From positions 1-64,000 of the forward strand of contig CAJTPK010000020.1 of the NCBI GenBank assembly GCA_910578075.1: a DNA stretch of 64,000 nucleotides, read 5' to 3'. The position numbers were made by a program, and so were the translations under genes. Shown here piece after piece: positions 1 to 9,330 of this stretch (its first letter is position 1; every line of letters starts with the position of its first letter). The notes under the pieces are model-generated. The model did not search any database and was not told the origin of the DNA. It worked only from the letters and a program-made list of their open reading frames with translations. The stretch comes from an uncultured Muribaculaceae bacterium (GTDB lineage Bacteria; Bacteroidota; Bacteroidia; Bacteroidales; Muribaculaceae).

Positions 1-53
1 AGAGCAAATGACTCTTAATCATTGGGTCGTGGGTTCGAGCCCCACCGGGGTCA
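1..53 (+). tRNA. tRNA-Lys (CTT anticodon), 5' end cut off by window
   Basis: The anticodon arm (stem ATGA/TCAT, loop CTCTTAA), the variable region and the T arm (stem GTGGG/CCCAC around TTCGAGC) are visible, followed by the 3' acceptor strand and discriminator A at 53. The anticodon reads CTT, lysine. The D arm and 5' acceptor strand lie outside the window. CCA is not encoded. An intrinsic terminator follows directly. Confidence 0.9.
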
Positions 54-56
54 CAC

Positions 57-91
57 AAGAGCTGAAATCCTTGGATTTCAGCTCTTTTTTT
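57..91 (+). terminator. intrinsic terminator after tRNA-Lys
   Basis: A 14-bp perfect stem (57-70 with 73-86) is followed by a T run through 91. It lies 3 bases after the tRNA and ends its transcript. Confidence 0.9.
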
Positions 92-267
92 GTAAATCTG
101 AGAAACTTAAAGTACCTACAAAATAGTGAGACATTGAGAATCTCCAACCTGCAATATTGGGGGGCAATATCTCAATTCTTGAGGATATTTGGGGATTGCT
201 CGCGAGATGGTAACGGAAAAGAAATTCCGGTCAAAAAATGTCAACGGTTTTTTATCGGTACAATCTG

Positions 268-1740
268 TTACCTTCTTTTTTGCCAAAGCTTTGTCATGTC
301 TTCAAGTGATTTACCCTTTGTTTCCGGCACAAGTCGATAGACAAATATAGCGGCAATTATGCATATCACGCCATACATGGCGTATACGAAACAGTGACCG
401 AATTTATCACCCATGTCACCCATGCGCATGTTGTATAACGGGACAAAGGTAGATGACACGATAAAATTGAATATCCATTGGAAAGCTACTGCAACGGCTA
501 CCGCGGCAGAGCGGATGGTGTTCGGAAATATCTCCGATATAAGCACCCAGCATATCGGACCCCATGAGAACATGAATGATGCAGAATATACCATTATTGA
601 CATTACGGGAACAAGAGGAGACACACTGACAATATTAGAAAGTGCCACTCCGAGTGCACCTATAGCCATGCCTATCGACCCATATATCAACAATGGTTTG
701 CGTCCAAGACGTTCTACGGTGAAGACCGCGACGAGTGTGAATATGATGTTTACAATACCCATAATTACGGTCTGAACCATGGGATTCCCCATACCCATCG
801 AATCAAAGATGCGTGGAGCATAGTATAAAACTGCATTGATACCTACTGCCTGCTGAAATACAGACAGCATGACACCGACAAAAATCACCATAAATCCAAA
901 GGAAAAGAGTTTTTCTCTCTTTACTTCAGCGGTGGATTTTATGTTATGGAGGATTTCAGCCGCAGCTTTTTTACCGTTTATTCGACTGAGAATTTCAAGA
1001 GCCTTGCTATCTTTGCCAATCAGTGCCAGATAACGTGGAGATTCAGGAACAAAACAAACAAGGATTGTAAATATCAAGGCAACGATAGCCTCTGAGCCGA
1101 ACATATATCTCCAGCCTGTCTGAATTGTCCACATGTCGGACGATGGGTGTACGGCATATAATGTTTCTCCAACTTTTTCAATAATGGGATTGGTATGTTC
1201 GCCAAGAATCATAAAGTTGACGAAATAAACCACAAGTTGACCGAATATGATGGCAAACTGGTTCCATGATACCAATGTACCTCTCATATTTGACGGAGCT
1301 ACTTCGGCAATGTACATCGGGCAGATGGCAGATGCCAACCCGACGCCTACACCGCCAATGATTCTATAGATGTTGAATGCAATCAGAAGTTCAACGGACG
1401 GTTCTCCGTATGAGAAGAAAAAGAATTCCGGATAGTAAGAACCTATTGCAGAAACGAGAAACAGAATTCCTGCAAAGACCAGACTCGGTTTTCTTCCAAG
1501 TTTAGATGCGAGGTATCCTGAAATAGCGCTACCCAATATGCAACCAAGTAATGCGCTTGAGGATGTTATTCCATGAATTGTGTCGCTGTAAATGAAATCA
1601 CTTGCACCGAGGAAAAAGGCCTGCAAGCCTTTTTCTGCACCGGAAATCACAGCGGTGTCATATCCGAACAGTAGTCCGCCGAGCACAGCAACTGCGACTA
1701 TTGAAAACAGATATAACTTGCTACCATTGTTATTATTCAT
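268..1740 (-). CDS. xylE: XylE-type sugar:H+ symporter (MFS)
   Basis: A 490-residue inner-membrane sugar transporter, close in length to E. coli XylE (491). Sugar-porter hallmarks are in order: GGLLFGYDTAVISGA in TM1, GRKPSL in the 2-3 loop, PESPRYL in the central loop, QQAVGINAVLYYAP in TM7, GRKPLL in the 8-9 loop and PETKGKSLEDM at the C-terminus. Twelve hydrophobic segments fit the family. The TM7 motif resembles xylose/glucose/arabinose proton symporters, but substrate cannot be fixed from sequence. No xylose isomerase or kinase lies beside it, so the gene appears to stand alone. It is divergent from pncB, with 245 bases between the two starts and no clean consensus promoter for this gene. 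Confidence 0.85.
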   Translation of the reverse strand: MNNNNGSKLYLFSIVAVAVLGGLLFGYDTAVISGAEKGLQAFFLGASDFIYSDTIHGITSSSALLGCILGSAISGYLASKLGRKPSLVFAGILFLVSAIGSYYPEFFFFSYGEPSVELLIAFNIYRIIGGVGVGLASAICPMYIAEVAPSNMRGTLVSWNQFAIIFGQLVVYFVNFMILGEHTNPIIEKVGETLYAVHPSSDMWTIQTGWRYMFGSEAIVALIFTILVCFVPESPRYLALIGKDSKALEILSRINGKKAAAEILHNIKSTAEVKREKLFSFGFMVIFVGVMLSVFQQAVGINAVLYYAPRIFDSMGMGNPMVQTVIMGIVNIIFTLVAVFTVERLGRKPLLIYGSIGMAIGALGVALSNIVSVSPLVPVMSIMVYSASFMFSWGPICWVLISEIFPNTIRSAAVAVAVAFQWIFNFIVSSTFVPLYNMRMGDMGDKFGHCFVYAMYGVICIIAAIFVYRLVPETKGKSLEDMTKLWQKRR

Positions 1741-1985
1741 CGGTATTTTGATTTTTGTAAAAGGTCGCAGGGAAAGATTTATTCCCTGAGTCTAAATCTC
1801 TTTACTGGAACCTTTTCCGCAAGAAGATTTATTCTGTATATGAAATACGTTCAGGTGCTGCAGTTTACTTAATGAGGTTATCTAAACTTTTTTCAATGAA
1901 ATATATTTGTTCATATACTGCAAAAGTTTTGTTGGGAACATTGTACCATAGTTGATTGTTATTAAGCATAATAACGGAATGTATA

Positions 1986-3197
1986 ATGCGTCAGATAATA
2001 CAACATTTTACCGATGATGATCTGTATAAGTTTACCATGTGCTGTGCGGTTATAGAATGTTTCCCGCGCACACAGGTCAAATATAGGTTCAACGACCGTG
2101 ATAAAACGGTTTACCCTCCAGGATTTGCTGATCTTGTAATGGAACAGATCACCATGTTGGAAAATCTCAGGATTACCGATGAGGAAATAGCTTTCATGCG
2201 TAGAAAGTGCAACTATATTCCGGCTTGGTTCATGAGTTTTCTACGTGGTTTCCGTTACGACCGTAACTGGGTGAGAGTATGGCAAAACGATGAAGGTCAT
2301 CTGCACATAGAGTTTGAAGGATGCTGGAGTAATACGATCCTGCTTGAAGTAAAGGTGCTTGCGATTGTATCGGAGCTGTATTATATCGTGACTGGCGAGA
2401 ACAAACATTTTGACTACACGGATTATTACAATCGCTCCTATGATAAGGCACGCCGGATGATTGATGCAGGTTGTGTGTTCAGTGACTTCGGTACACGCCG
2501 TCGAGCCTCGTTCGAGGCTCAGGACATCGCTGTCCGCGCCATGTCGGAATGTCAGAAAAAGATGTCTGGAACAGGGCGGTTCACTGGTACAAGTAACGTA
2601 TATCTGGCGATGAAATATGATCTGACCCCTATTGGCACCATGGCACATGAATTTGTCTGTGCTATTGCCGGTATGTATGGTCCTCTGATGGCAAATCATA
2701 TAGCCATGACAAAGTGGTCACAAACATATCGCGGTGCATTGGGAACCTTCCTTTACGATACTTATGGCTGGCGGATATTCAGTCTTAACTTCTCGACCGA
2801 CTACGCCAATATGTTCAAGGGGCTGAGAGTCGACAGTGGTGACAACCTCGAGCAACTTGACCTCATCATTGATAAATACCGCTCCTTGAATATTGACCCT
2901 CGGACAAAACAGATTGTGTTCAGCAACGGTCTGAATGTAGACCGCGCAATTGAGATTCAGAAATATGCAGCCGATAAATGCCTCCCCTCGTATGGCATAG
3001 GAACACATTTCACGAATGATTTCGCTGGTGTGAAACCCCGGAACATAGTGATAAAACTCACTGACGTCAAGATTACCGAATTGTGGCCGTTTTATTCGCA
3101 GACATGTAAACTTAGTGAGGACAAAGGTAAATATTCGGGTGACAAGGCGACAGTCACCAGATTTTTGGAAACACTACATTTAGACCCCGTTTCATAG
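1986..3197 (+). CDS. pncB: nicotinate phosphoribosyltransferase
   Basis: Converts nicotinate and PRPP to nicotinate mononucleotide in NAD salvage, with ATP hydrolysis. The product is 403 residues, typical for the bacterial family. FTDDDLYKFTM near the N-terminus and GTMAHEF (the histidine phosphorylated in this family) are visible, as is a VDSGDN phosphate-binding stretch. The frame is open back to a TTG at 1956, but ATG 1986 places the conserved N-terminus right after the start and is preferred. A TATATTTG at 1902-1909 could be a -7 element, but its -33 partner is poor. The neighbours are unrelated, so it looks monocistronic. Confidence 0.93.
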   Translation: MRQIIQHFTDDDLYKFTMCCAVIECFPRTQVKYRFNDRDKTVYPPGFADLVMEQITMLENLRITDEEIAFMRRKCNYIPAWFMSFLRGFRYDRNWVRVWQNDEGHLHIEFEGCWSNTILLEVKVLAIVSELYYIVTGENKHFDYTDYYNRSYDKARRMIDAGCVFSDFGTRRRASFEAQDIAVRAMSECQKKMSGTGRFTGTSNVYLAMKYDLTPIGTMAHEFVCAIAGMYGPLMANHIAMTKWSQTYRGALGTFLYDTYGWRIFSLNFSTDYANMFKGLRVDSGDNLEQLDLIIDKYRSLNIDPRTKQIVFSNGLNVDRAIEIQKYAADKCLPSYGIGTHFTNDFAGVKPRNIVIKLTDVKITELWPFYSQTCKLSEDKGKYSGDKATVTRFLETLHLDPVS

Positions 3198-3219
3198 AAA
3201 CTCTAAATGATTTACGGTA

Positions 3220-3783
3220 TCAATCGGTCACAATTACTGTGCGTCCGGTTACGGCGGAAAGCATATTTGTAAGATTGACTGAGGCTTCTTTTCGTGCCCG
3301 GGATACATATCCCCGTTTGTAAAGAGAACGGCGGTAATTATCCCGGACTTTCGCTTTGGCAAGATTCTCTTCTGCGGTTGTAAAACGGGATGATCCAAGT
3401 AATTTGTCGTTCCATGTGTCAATAACTTTATAGGATCCGGGTTCTGTGGACTCCCTTATTTCAACAATCTCTCTCGGTAGTTTCACGATAAGAGTATCTC
3501 CCTTCTCTTCCATCTCCAGATCATCGATATCGAATGATATGCTGCCCCTGACAGCCATGCTTGCGAAAAGATGACGACTGCCAACGGAAGCCTTTATAGG
3601 AACATCTTCAAGAATTTCTACTGAACATAGCTGCAACATCGGGCTTATATCAGTAATTTTTGCATCATATATAGTGGATCGGGATACATCCGGAGATGTT
3701 TTCCACATATAATACAACGCACATCCGGATAATACAGCCAGAATCACTATAACACTTACGATGATAATTCTGACTGATTTCAT
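3220..3783 (-). CDS. DUF4230-type membrane-anchored protein
   Basis: A 187-residue protein with a single N-terminal hydrophobic segment (about residues 5-27) and a soluble remainder. It has the DUF4230 layout: a small beta-rich domain, then a charged helix (EENLAKAKVRDNYRR) and a C-terminal segment ending in TGRTVIV. Function of the family is unknown; the topology suggests an envelope-facing protein. It overlaps the upstream gene by 4 bases (ATGA), indicating translational coupling. The upstream product has the same overall pattern, so the two look like tandem paralogues. Confidence 0.75.
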   Translation of the reverse strand: MKSVRIIIVSVIVILAVLSGCALYYMWKTSPDVSRSTIYDAKITDISPMLQLCSVEILEDVPIKASVGSRHLFASMAVRGSISFDIDDLEMEEKGDTLIVKLPREIVEIRESTEPGSYKVIDTWNDKLLGSSRFTTAEENLAKAKVRDNYRRSLYKRGYVSRARKEASVNLTNMLSAVTGRTVIVTD

Positions 3784-4391
3784 AAGGAAGGACTCTTAAA
3801 GTTTACGATAACCTCATATCCGTCTCTGCCAAGAAGAGAGGTAAAATAACTTTTGGCTTTTCCTCTTGCCTGAGCTTCAAGTTTTTCCTGAAATTCCGGA
3901 TTTTCGCGGACCTCTTTCTTAAGCTGTGTGTTCATTTTTTCTTTCAAAGCGGCACGCTCTTCCGGTCGGATATTTGACCGGAGTCCGCTGACACGATAGT
4001 GTTCCTCTTTGATTTCCATATCACGTCCGGCAAACTCGGTTTTAACATCAGGAAGATTCAATACGATTGTTTTGCGACGATCATCCACCAACAGATTCGA
4101 GGGCTGCAATTCAGAAAGATCCATATAAGCCCTGATGTATGTGCTGTATGAATACGCGGCTTTTCTATCACCAATCTTCACAGCATCGGCAAGAGCGGCT
4201 ATAGTCTGTTTCATTCCCTTGGCATCATCTATAGACACATCATCTACAGAGGCCATTTTAGTGACTGTCATTTGTGCAAGCAGAAGCTTATCAACAGATT
4301 TGACTTCGGTATACAGTTTTCGTGCCGGCTCCTCATTCGAGCAACCGGCGGCAATCAATACGATGATTATAGAGACAACTGTTCTGAACAT
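3780..4391 (-). CDS. DUF4230-type lipoprotein
   Basis: A 203-residue lipoprotein; signal peptide with lipobox IAAGC places the modified Cys near residue 17. The mature region has an N-terminal helical part, a strand containing TIVLNLPDVKTEF, then a charged helical segment and a VIVNF strand at the C-terminus, matching the DUF4230 pattern of the gene downstream. Role unknown. It starts 22 bases after a truncated nuclease-fold ORF that lies next to the only recognisable promoter, so the three frames are probably on one transcript. Confidence 0.75.
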   Translation of the reverse strand: MFRTVVSIIIVLIAAGCSNEEPARKLYTEVKSVDKLLLAQMTVTKMASVDDVSIDDAKGMKQTIAALADAVKIGDRKAAYSYSTYIRAYMDLSELQPSNLLVDDRRKTIVLNLPDVKTEFAGRDMEIKEEHYRVSGLRSNIRPEERAALKEKMNTQLKKEVRENPEFQEKLEAQARGKAKSYFTSLLGRDGYEVIVNFKSPSL

Positions 4392-4413
4392 GATATTCCA
4401 GTGGCTTTATCAA

Positions 4414-4548
4414 TCAAGTTTTATCAAAATCTTCTTCTCCTGAAAACAGATCATTGAGAAATGCCATGAGAATATCATTGGATTTGTTTTCTTTGCCGAA
4501 AACAATCTTGAACCCGATATCAGTGAAAGGATCTACGAATCTTGACAT
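4414..4548 (-). pseudogene. N-terminal fragment of a PD-(D/E)XK (Rpn/PDDEXK_2) transposase
   Basis: A 44-codon ORF starting MSRFVDPFTDIGFKIVFG and continuing through ILMAFLNDLFSGEE before a stop. This is the characteristic start of Bacteroidales Rpn/PD-(D/E)XK family transposases, which are normally about 250-300 residues. The nuclease catalytic part is absent; downstream sequence goes straight into the DUF4230 lipoprotein gene. It has a perfect promoter 23 bases upstream. I call it a remnant, but it could be translated as a short leader of the DUF4230 operon. Confidence 0.65.
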
Positions 4549-4570
4549 AATCGACTTTACATTTGATTCA

Positions 4571-4602
4571 CAAATATATATATAAAATTGTCAATTTCCA
4601 AA
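4571..4602 (-). promoter_or_regulatory. Bacteroidetes promoter, DUF4230 operon
   Basis: Read on the minus strand: TTTG (4602-4599), 20 bases, TATATTTG (4578-4571). This is a full match to the Bacteroidetes -33/-7 consensus. Predicted start about 4567, just upstream of the transposase fragment. Confidence 0.8.
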
Positions 4603-4672
4603 TTTTAGGTAGCTGTTTAATTTGAATAGCTACTTACATTTTAACTCATTTCTGAGATTTGTATAAAAGAGC

Positions 4673-4713
4673 AAAAAAACGAACCGGGATACCCACGTAA
4701 GGCACCCCGGTTC
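4673..4713 (-). terminator. terminator of the efflux operon
   Basis: On the minus strand GAACCGGG and CCCGGTTC pair around a central loop, followed by a run of seven T (4679-4673). It lies about 75 bases after the stop of the permease gene. Confidence 0.88.
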
Positions 4714-4789
4714 TCACTCTAATCAAACACAAAACTAACATTCTTTTCTGTCAGGCAACCATCTTTAATGAAGTCGAGTCTTAGACGGA

Positions 4790-6007
4790 CTATTCATACC
4801 TTATCGCCTCTATCGGGTCAAGTCCCGCGGCTTTCTTGGCTGGATACCAACCGAAGAATATACCTGTGATGGTGCAGACTGCAAATGAGAGCAATACCGA
4901 ATATAGCTGGATATAGACAGGCCAATGGGCTATGATATTCACAAGCCATGTGGCTATGCATCCGACAAGAATTCCGATTATACCTCCGCTCACACTGATG
5001 ATCACAGCTTCTATCAGGAACTGGGATAGAATGTCGACTCCTCTCGCCCCTATCGACATACGCAGACCTATCTCACGGGTGCGTTCCGTTACAGAGACAT
5101 ACATGATATTCATGATTCCGATACCGCCTACAAGCAACGAAATACCTGCTATACATGCCAGCAGCACTGTCATCATGTCGCTTGTGGAATTCATCATCTG
5201 GCTAAGCTCCTGCTGGGAACGTATCTCGAAATCATCATCAGCTCCCTCCTGAATTCTATGGCGGGTACGCAACACTTCGGTAATCTGGTCTATTGTTTCT
5301 TCCGTGCGGTTCTCATCCACGGCGCTTGCAAAGATACCTTGGATGTAGTCAATGGCGAGTATGCGCTTCATAACCGTTGTGTACGGGGCTATCACCACAT
5401 CATCCTGATCCATGCCCATGGAGTTGGTGCCCTTGGATTCCAACACACCGATAACGGTCAACGGTATTTTGCCGAATCTGATGACACGCCCTACCGGATT
5501 ATCACCATTTGGAAACAGATTGTCAGCAACGGTTTTTCCGATTATACATACTTTTGCGGCAGATTTTATATCATGTTCGGTAAACATCGCTCCATCTTTC
5601 ACCTTCAACTTGCGGATGTCAAGATATTCAGGAGTAACCCCATATATTGAAGATGGCCAGTTGTTGTTACCGTTTACCAGCTGTCCTGCGGAGTTCACGG
5701 AAGGAGAGATGGCGGCAACACCTTTTACCGTCCTGAGAGCTTCAAAATCAGCAACCTCAAGCGTCTGCATGTCGTCAGCACTTTGACGCACGCCTCCACG
5801 CTGCATGTTTCCGGGATGAATCATGATCATATTAGACCCCATCTCCGATATCTGCGCCTTTATGCTGTTTTTGGATCCTTGGCCGATGGCGAGCATGGTT
5901 ATGACCGAGGCAACGCCGATTATTATGCCGAGCATCGTGAGAAAACACCTCAGCTTATTATTGTTGAGAGCCTTTAAGGCTATCTTGAGCAGATTTCCTA
6001 TATTCAT
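4790..6007 (-). CDS. MacB-type ABC transporter permease
   Basis: A 405-residue inner-membrane permease of the MacB/FtsX type. An N-terminal transmembrane helix (about residues 20-42, with the LTMLGIIIGVASVI motif) is followed by a periplasmic MacB_PCD domain, then the FtsX domain with three helices; the conserved TREIGLRMSIGARG lies between them. In this family the ATPase is often fused; here it is the separate gene upstream, 2 bases away. With the MFP and TolC genes it forms a tripartite efflux pump for small molecules, peptides or lipids; substrate unknown. Last gene of the operon, followed by a strong terminator. Confidence 0.92.
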   Translation of the reverse strand: MNIGNLLKIALKALNNNKLRCFLTMLGIIIGVASVITMLAIGQGSKNSIKAQISEMGSNMIMIHPGNMQRGGVRQSADDMQTLEVADFEALRTVKGVAAISPSVNSAGQLVNGNNNWPSSIYGVTPEYLDIRKLKVKDGAMFTEHDIKSAAKVCIIGKTVADNLFPNGDNPVGRVIRFGKIPLTVIGVLESKGTNSMGMDQDDVVIAPYTTVMKRILAIDYIQGIFASAVDENRTEETIDQITEVLRTRHRIQEGADDDFEIRSQQELSQMMNSTSDMMTVLLACIAGISLLVGGIGIMNIMYVSVTERTREIGLRMSIGARGVDILSQFLIEAVIISVSGGIIGILVGCIATWLVNIIAHWPVYIQLYSVLLSFAVCTITGIFFGWYPAKKAAGLDPIEAIRYE

Positions 6008-6009
6008 TG

Positions 6010-6750
6010 TCAGTCGTTCTCTTTAGGAAGATTTTCATAAGCCTCGCGGGCTGATGCCGGAGCGGGGTTGACTGTGTCGGATACAATCTTACCATCACGC
6101 AGCACGATATTTCGTGAGGAATATTCCGCCAGTTCCGGATTATGGGTGACAAAGATTATTGTCCGTCCCCGTGCATGTAATTCCTGAAATAGGGTCAATA
6201 TGCTGAATGACGTGCGCGTGTCAAGGTTTCCGGTGGCTTCATCGGCAAGAATGATTACAGGATCATTTACCAACGCCCGGGCAATGGCCACACGCTGTTG
6301 CTGACCTCCCGACATCTGGTTGCTCTTATGGTTCAGGCGGCTTCCGAGTTCCACCGCTTCAAGAGCTTTGATGGCTTTCTCCCTGCGTTCCTTTGCTGAA
6401 ACCGAAGGATTATACAGTAGGGGCAGCTCCACATTCTCTATGGCGGTTGTCTTGGGCAGAAGATTATAGTTCTGAAACACAAATCCTATCTTGCGGTTTC
6501 TGGTTACGGCACGCTGGTTCTTACTCATGTCTGCCACAGAAATGCCGTCGAGAAAATATTCTCCCGATGTGGGGGTGTCAAGACAACCGAGAATATTGAG
6601 CAACGTGGACTTTCCGGAGCCGGATGTTCCCATGATTGTCACAAACTCCCCTTCATTTATGGTGAATGAAACTCCGCGCAATGCCTTGACCTTCTCTCCG
6701 CCAACAATGAACTCGCGTCTAAGCTTTTCAACTTTTATTATCTCTTTCAT
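6010..6750 (-). CDS. MacB/LolD-type ABC transporter ATP-binding protein
   Basis: A 246-residue cytoplasmic ATPase. Walker A GTSGSGKST, Q-loop FQNYNLLP, signature MSGGQQQRVAIARAL, Walker B VIILADEATGNLD and the switch histidine in FVTHNPE are intact. The frame extends upstream to 6837, but that extension is low-complexity sequence overlapping the upstream gene; ATG 6750 (MKEIIKVEKL) matches the family start. It powers the adjacent permease and shares the operon with the periplasmic adaptor and outer-membrane channel. Confidence 0.93.
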   Translation of the reverse strand: MKEIIKVEKLRREFIVGGEKVKALRGVSFTINEGEFVTIMGTSGSGKSTLLNILGCLDTPTSGEYFLDGISVADMSKNQRAVTRNRKIGFVFQNYNLLPKTTAIENVELPLLYNPSVSAKERREKAIKALEAVELGSRLNHKSNQMSGGQQQRVAIARALVNDPVIILADEATGNLDTRTSFSILTLFQELHARGRTIIFVTHNPELAEYSSRNIVLRDGKIVSDTVNPAPASAREAYENLPKEND

Positions 6751-6784
6751 TTTATCTGTTGGTTCGGTTTTATGAAACAGACTC

Positions 6785-7957
6785 TTATTTCTTCTTGCGG
6801 CCCGGAGGCTGCGGAGCGAACGGACTCCGGTTATCATCTCCGGCGGCTGTCGCGGATGGCATGGAGGAGTAATCTTCTGCTACTATATCGCCTTCTTTAA
6901 GTCCAGATATTATCTCTGTTTTTATGCCGTTGCTCAATCCTGTCGTTACAGCGGTAGGCACAAGTTTGTCTCCTTTCGCAACCCATACGAGTTTCTGGTT
7001 TTCCCCGAGTTTTACGACTTTTCCATCTCCTTCCGGTTGCGGTAGATTCTTTTCATCACCGGAGGGTTTTGGCTCGAATGTGAACGCTTTGTTTGAAAGC
7101 AGAAGAATATTTTGCTGACGCATTACATATATGGTCAGATTTGCCGTAAGACCGGGTATAAGCTTGTGTTCAGGATTTTCAGCGGACACAACCACTTCGT
7201 AGGTCACAACATTGTTTGTTGTGGTTGGATTCAGACGCACCTGTGTGACTGTTCCTTCAAACAATTGGTCCGAATATGCGTCTACAGAAAACGTAACAGG
7301 TTGTCCGACCTTTACCTGGCCTATATCAGCCTCATCGACGTCTCCGATCACCTGCATATGGTCAAGATCTGCTATCGTGTATAGATTGGCCACACTCATG
7401 TTGGATACGACAGTTTGTCCGACTTCGACATCCCGGGAAATAACGATTCCATCTATAGGTGAATATATCTCGGCGTAATTAAGGTTCTTTGCGGCGCGTA
7501 CACGGTCGGCTTTGGCTTTGTCATATGCGGTTTTGGAGACTTCCAGATCTTTCGTGGATGTCTGGAATTCATAGTCGCTTATCAGTTGTTTGTCATGAAG
7601 AGCCTTGTCGCGCTTGTAATTGGTGAGATTATATTCATATGTAAGTCTCGCCGATTCCACATTTGCCTCAGCGCTTTTCAAATCGCTCTCAAGCATGGTC
7701 TTTTCTATCTCGGCGATCAGTTCACCCTTGCTTACAATGGAATTGTAATCCACAAGGAGTTTGTCGATGATTCCGGTCACTTGTGTTCCGACATCTACTT
7801 GCGTCACCGATTCCACCGTTCCAGTGGCTGTCACAGTTTCCGTCAGCTCACCGCGTTCCACCACGGTGGTCTGCAAACTCACTTTTTCTTTCTCTCCGCA
7901 GGCCGTGAATATAATCAGCATCAAGCCTGCCAATAAATTAAAGTTTAACTTCTGCAT
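6785..7957 (-). CDS. RND/MacA-type periplasmic adaptor lipoprotein
   Basis: A 390-residue HlyD-family membrane-fusion protein. From ATG 7957 the signal peptide MQKLNFNLLAGLMLIIFTAC ends in a lipobox, giving an inner-membrane-anchored lipoprotein; an in-frame ATG at 7972 would add five residues. After this come a barrel-sandwich hybrid half (GTVESVTQVDVGTQVTG), an alpha-helical hairpin (about residues 85-160), the second half (YSPIDGIVISRDVEVGQTV) and beta-barrel domains. The C-terminus is proline- and lysine-rich. The start overlaps the end of the upstream TolC gene by 20 bases. It links the MacB-like pump to the outer-membrane channel. Confidence 0.9.
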   Translation of the reverse strand: MQKLNFNLLAGLMLIIFTACGEKEKVSLQTTVVERGELTETVTATGTVESVTQVDVGTQVTGIIDKLLVDYNSIVSKGELIAEIEKTMLESDLKSAEANVESARLTYEYNLTNYKRDKALHDKQLISDYEFQTSTKDLEVSKTAYDKAKADRVRAAKNLNYAEIYSPIDGIVISRDVEVGQTVVSNMSVANLYTIADLDHMQVIGDVDEADIGQVKVGQPVTFSVDAYSDQLFEGTVTQVRLNPTTTNNVVTYEVVVSAENPEHKLIPGLTANLTIYVMRQQNILLLSNKAFTFEPKPSGDEKNLPQPEGDGKVVKLGENQKLVWVAKGDKLVPTAVTTGLSNGIKTEIISGLKEGDIVAEDYSSMPSATAAGDDNRSPFAPQPPGRKKK

Positions 7958-9230
7958 AGCGATAGAATTCAATCATTTTATGTCCCAGCATAGCCATATA
8001 TTTTGCCTGTAGCAGCGAATGTTGTGCTTCTATAAGGGCGTTATGGGCTGTCATCAGCTCCACTGTATTCACATATCCGAGGGCAAATTGCTCGTTGGTA
8101 AGTTCATCGGTAAGTCTTGCCGATTCAAGCGAAGATTGTGCCGCTGTGAAGCGTGCTTGGGCCGACCGCGTGTCGATATACCAGTTTTCCACAATCTGAG
8201 CAAGCTCCGTCTGTCTCTGATCAATATCGAGTTGTGCGTTAAGCTCCTGAGCCTTTGCACGTGCCACGGCGGTTTTTGTCTTCTTATTGTCAAGAATCGG
8301 TATGGATAGGGAAAGTCCTATCTGTTCATTCAAAGCCTGTTTGATACCTGTCCCGAAGTTTCCTCCAGGAGCATAGTAGCCGGTGCCGATACCTGCGTTA
8401 AGATCTATTTTTGGAGCGCGTCCTGCCTTCGCGATCTTCACATCAATTTCCGAGGAGTTTTTTTCCAGTTCAAGTCCCTGGATTTTAAGATCGGTGGCTG
8501 TGGCGAGCCTGTAACTTTCCTCCATCGGCGGAAGAGAGGCAAGCACCTGTTCCGCTGTCCATTCCACATCCGCAGGATTTATATCTGCATCGATTCCGAG
8601 TTCAAGCAGCTTTTTGAGTTCCATCCGTCGGGTGTCATAGGTGGTCTGGGCATTCACAAGAGAGTAATGATCCTGTTCATACTGGCTGTTGAGGCGAGTG
8701 TAATCCACCTTCGACATTTTTCCGGCTTCCATAAGCTGTCTGGCTCGTTCCGCCTGTGCTTTGCTCACTTTCTCAGCTTCTGAATATATGCCTATGGATT
8801 CCTTTGCATAAAGGATATTGATATATACCTGGAGCAGATCTGTCTCAAGAGAGCGTAATATGTCGCCTGTGTTCAGACGTGCGATCTCGGTCTGGAGTTT
8901 GTCTCGTTTGATGGTGTTTTCCCGGATTCCTCCATTCCATACTGTCCATCCGGCATTTAGACCGTAAGAACTGTTATATGAATTCTTGTCTCCCTTACCC
9001 CATGGATTATTTGTATATCCGTGAGATGTCGCGAAATCAAGGGAGGGTTGCCACTGCGCCTTGGATTCTTCCAGATCGTATCCCGCCGTCTGCTCCGATA
9101 ATCTTGATTTCTGTAATGATATGTTATGCTGTCGGGCATAATCAAGACAATCGGAATAGCTCCATATCTGAGCCGTGCCGCCAGCCGCGATAAGCAATAA
9201 CGCGATAGATGTCAGAGTTGTCTTAATCAT
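7938..9230 (-). CDS. TolC-family outer-membrane efflux protein
   Basis: A 430-residue protein with a signal peptide (about 20 residues, ending GGTAQ) and two OEP repeats of long heptad-rich helices, as in TolC trimers. IWSYSDCLDYARQHNISLQ is the usual start of the mature Bacteroidetes form, and ALGYVNTVELMTAHNALIEAQ is the typical second-half helical motif. First gene of the four-gene efflux operon. It lies 100 bases below the LytTR regulator gene, and that gap contains a terminator-like hairpin, so the operon may have its own promoter; no full consensus promoter is visible. Confidence 0.92.
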   Translation of the reverse strand: MIKTTLTSIALLLIAAGGTAQIWSYSDCLDYARQHNISLQKSRLSEQTAGYDLEESKAQWQPSLDFATSHGYTNNPWGKGDKNSYNSSYGLNAGWTVWNGGIRENTIKRDKLQTEIARLNTGDILRSLETDLLQVYINILYAKESIGIYSEAEKVSKAQAERARQLMEAGKMSKVDYTRLNSQYEQDHYSLVNAQTTYDTRRMELKKLLELGIDADINPADVEWTAEQVLASLPPMEESYRLATATDLKIQGLELEKNSSEIDVKIAKAGRAPKIDLNAGIGTGYYAPGGNFGTGIKQALNEQIGLSLSIPILDNKKTKTAVARAKAQELNAQLDIDQRQTELAQIVENWYIDTRSAQARFTAAQSSLESARLTDELTNEQFALGYVNTVELMTAHNALIEAQHSLLQAKYMAMLGHKMIEFYRYAEVKL

Positions 9231-9262
9231 ATAAAAATAATTTTAGTGCAATATTAAAGCAA

Positions 9263-9302
9263 TCAGGGCAATTGATGAATTTTATTCAACCAATCGCCCT
9301 GA
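9263..9302 (-). terminator. hairpin between regulator gene and efflux operon
   Basis: TCAGGGC (9263-9269) pairs with GCCCTGA (9296-9302), with the inner AATTGATGAAT/ATTCAACCAAT region largely complementary. Only a weak T-rich tract follows on the minus strand, so it may be an inefficient terminator that lets the regulator and pump genes be partly co-transcribed. Confidence 0.5.
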
Positions 9303-9330
9303 TATTCCAATGAAACGGACTCTTATTTTC

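Noticed and set aside
8..340. 110-codon plus-strand frame beginning in the tRNA
   Set aside because: Overlaps the tRNA, its terminator and the 3' end of the sugar symporter gene; not coding.
1956..1985. Alternative TTG start of pncB
   Set aside because: Adds ten residues without family similarity; ATG 1986 places the conserved N-terminus correctly.
6751..6837. Upstream extension of the efflux ATPase
   Set aside because: Reads through the end of the adaptor gene and its spacer and gives a Ser/Arg-rich stretch; ATG 6750 is the family start.
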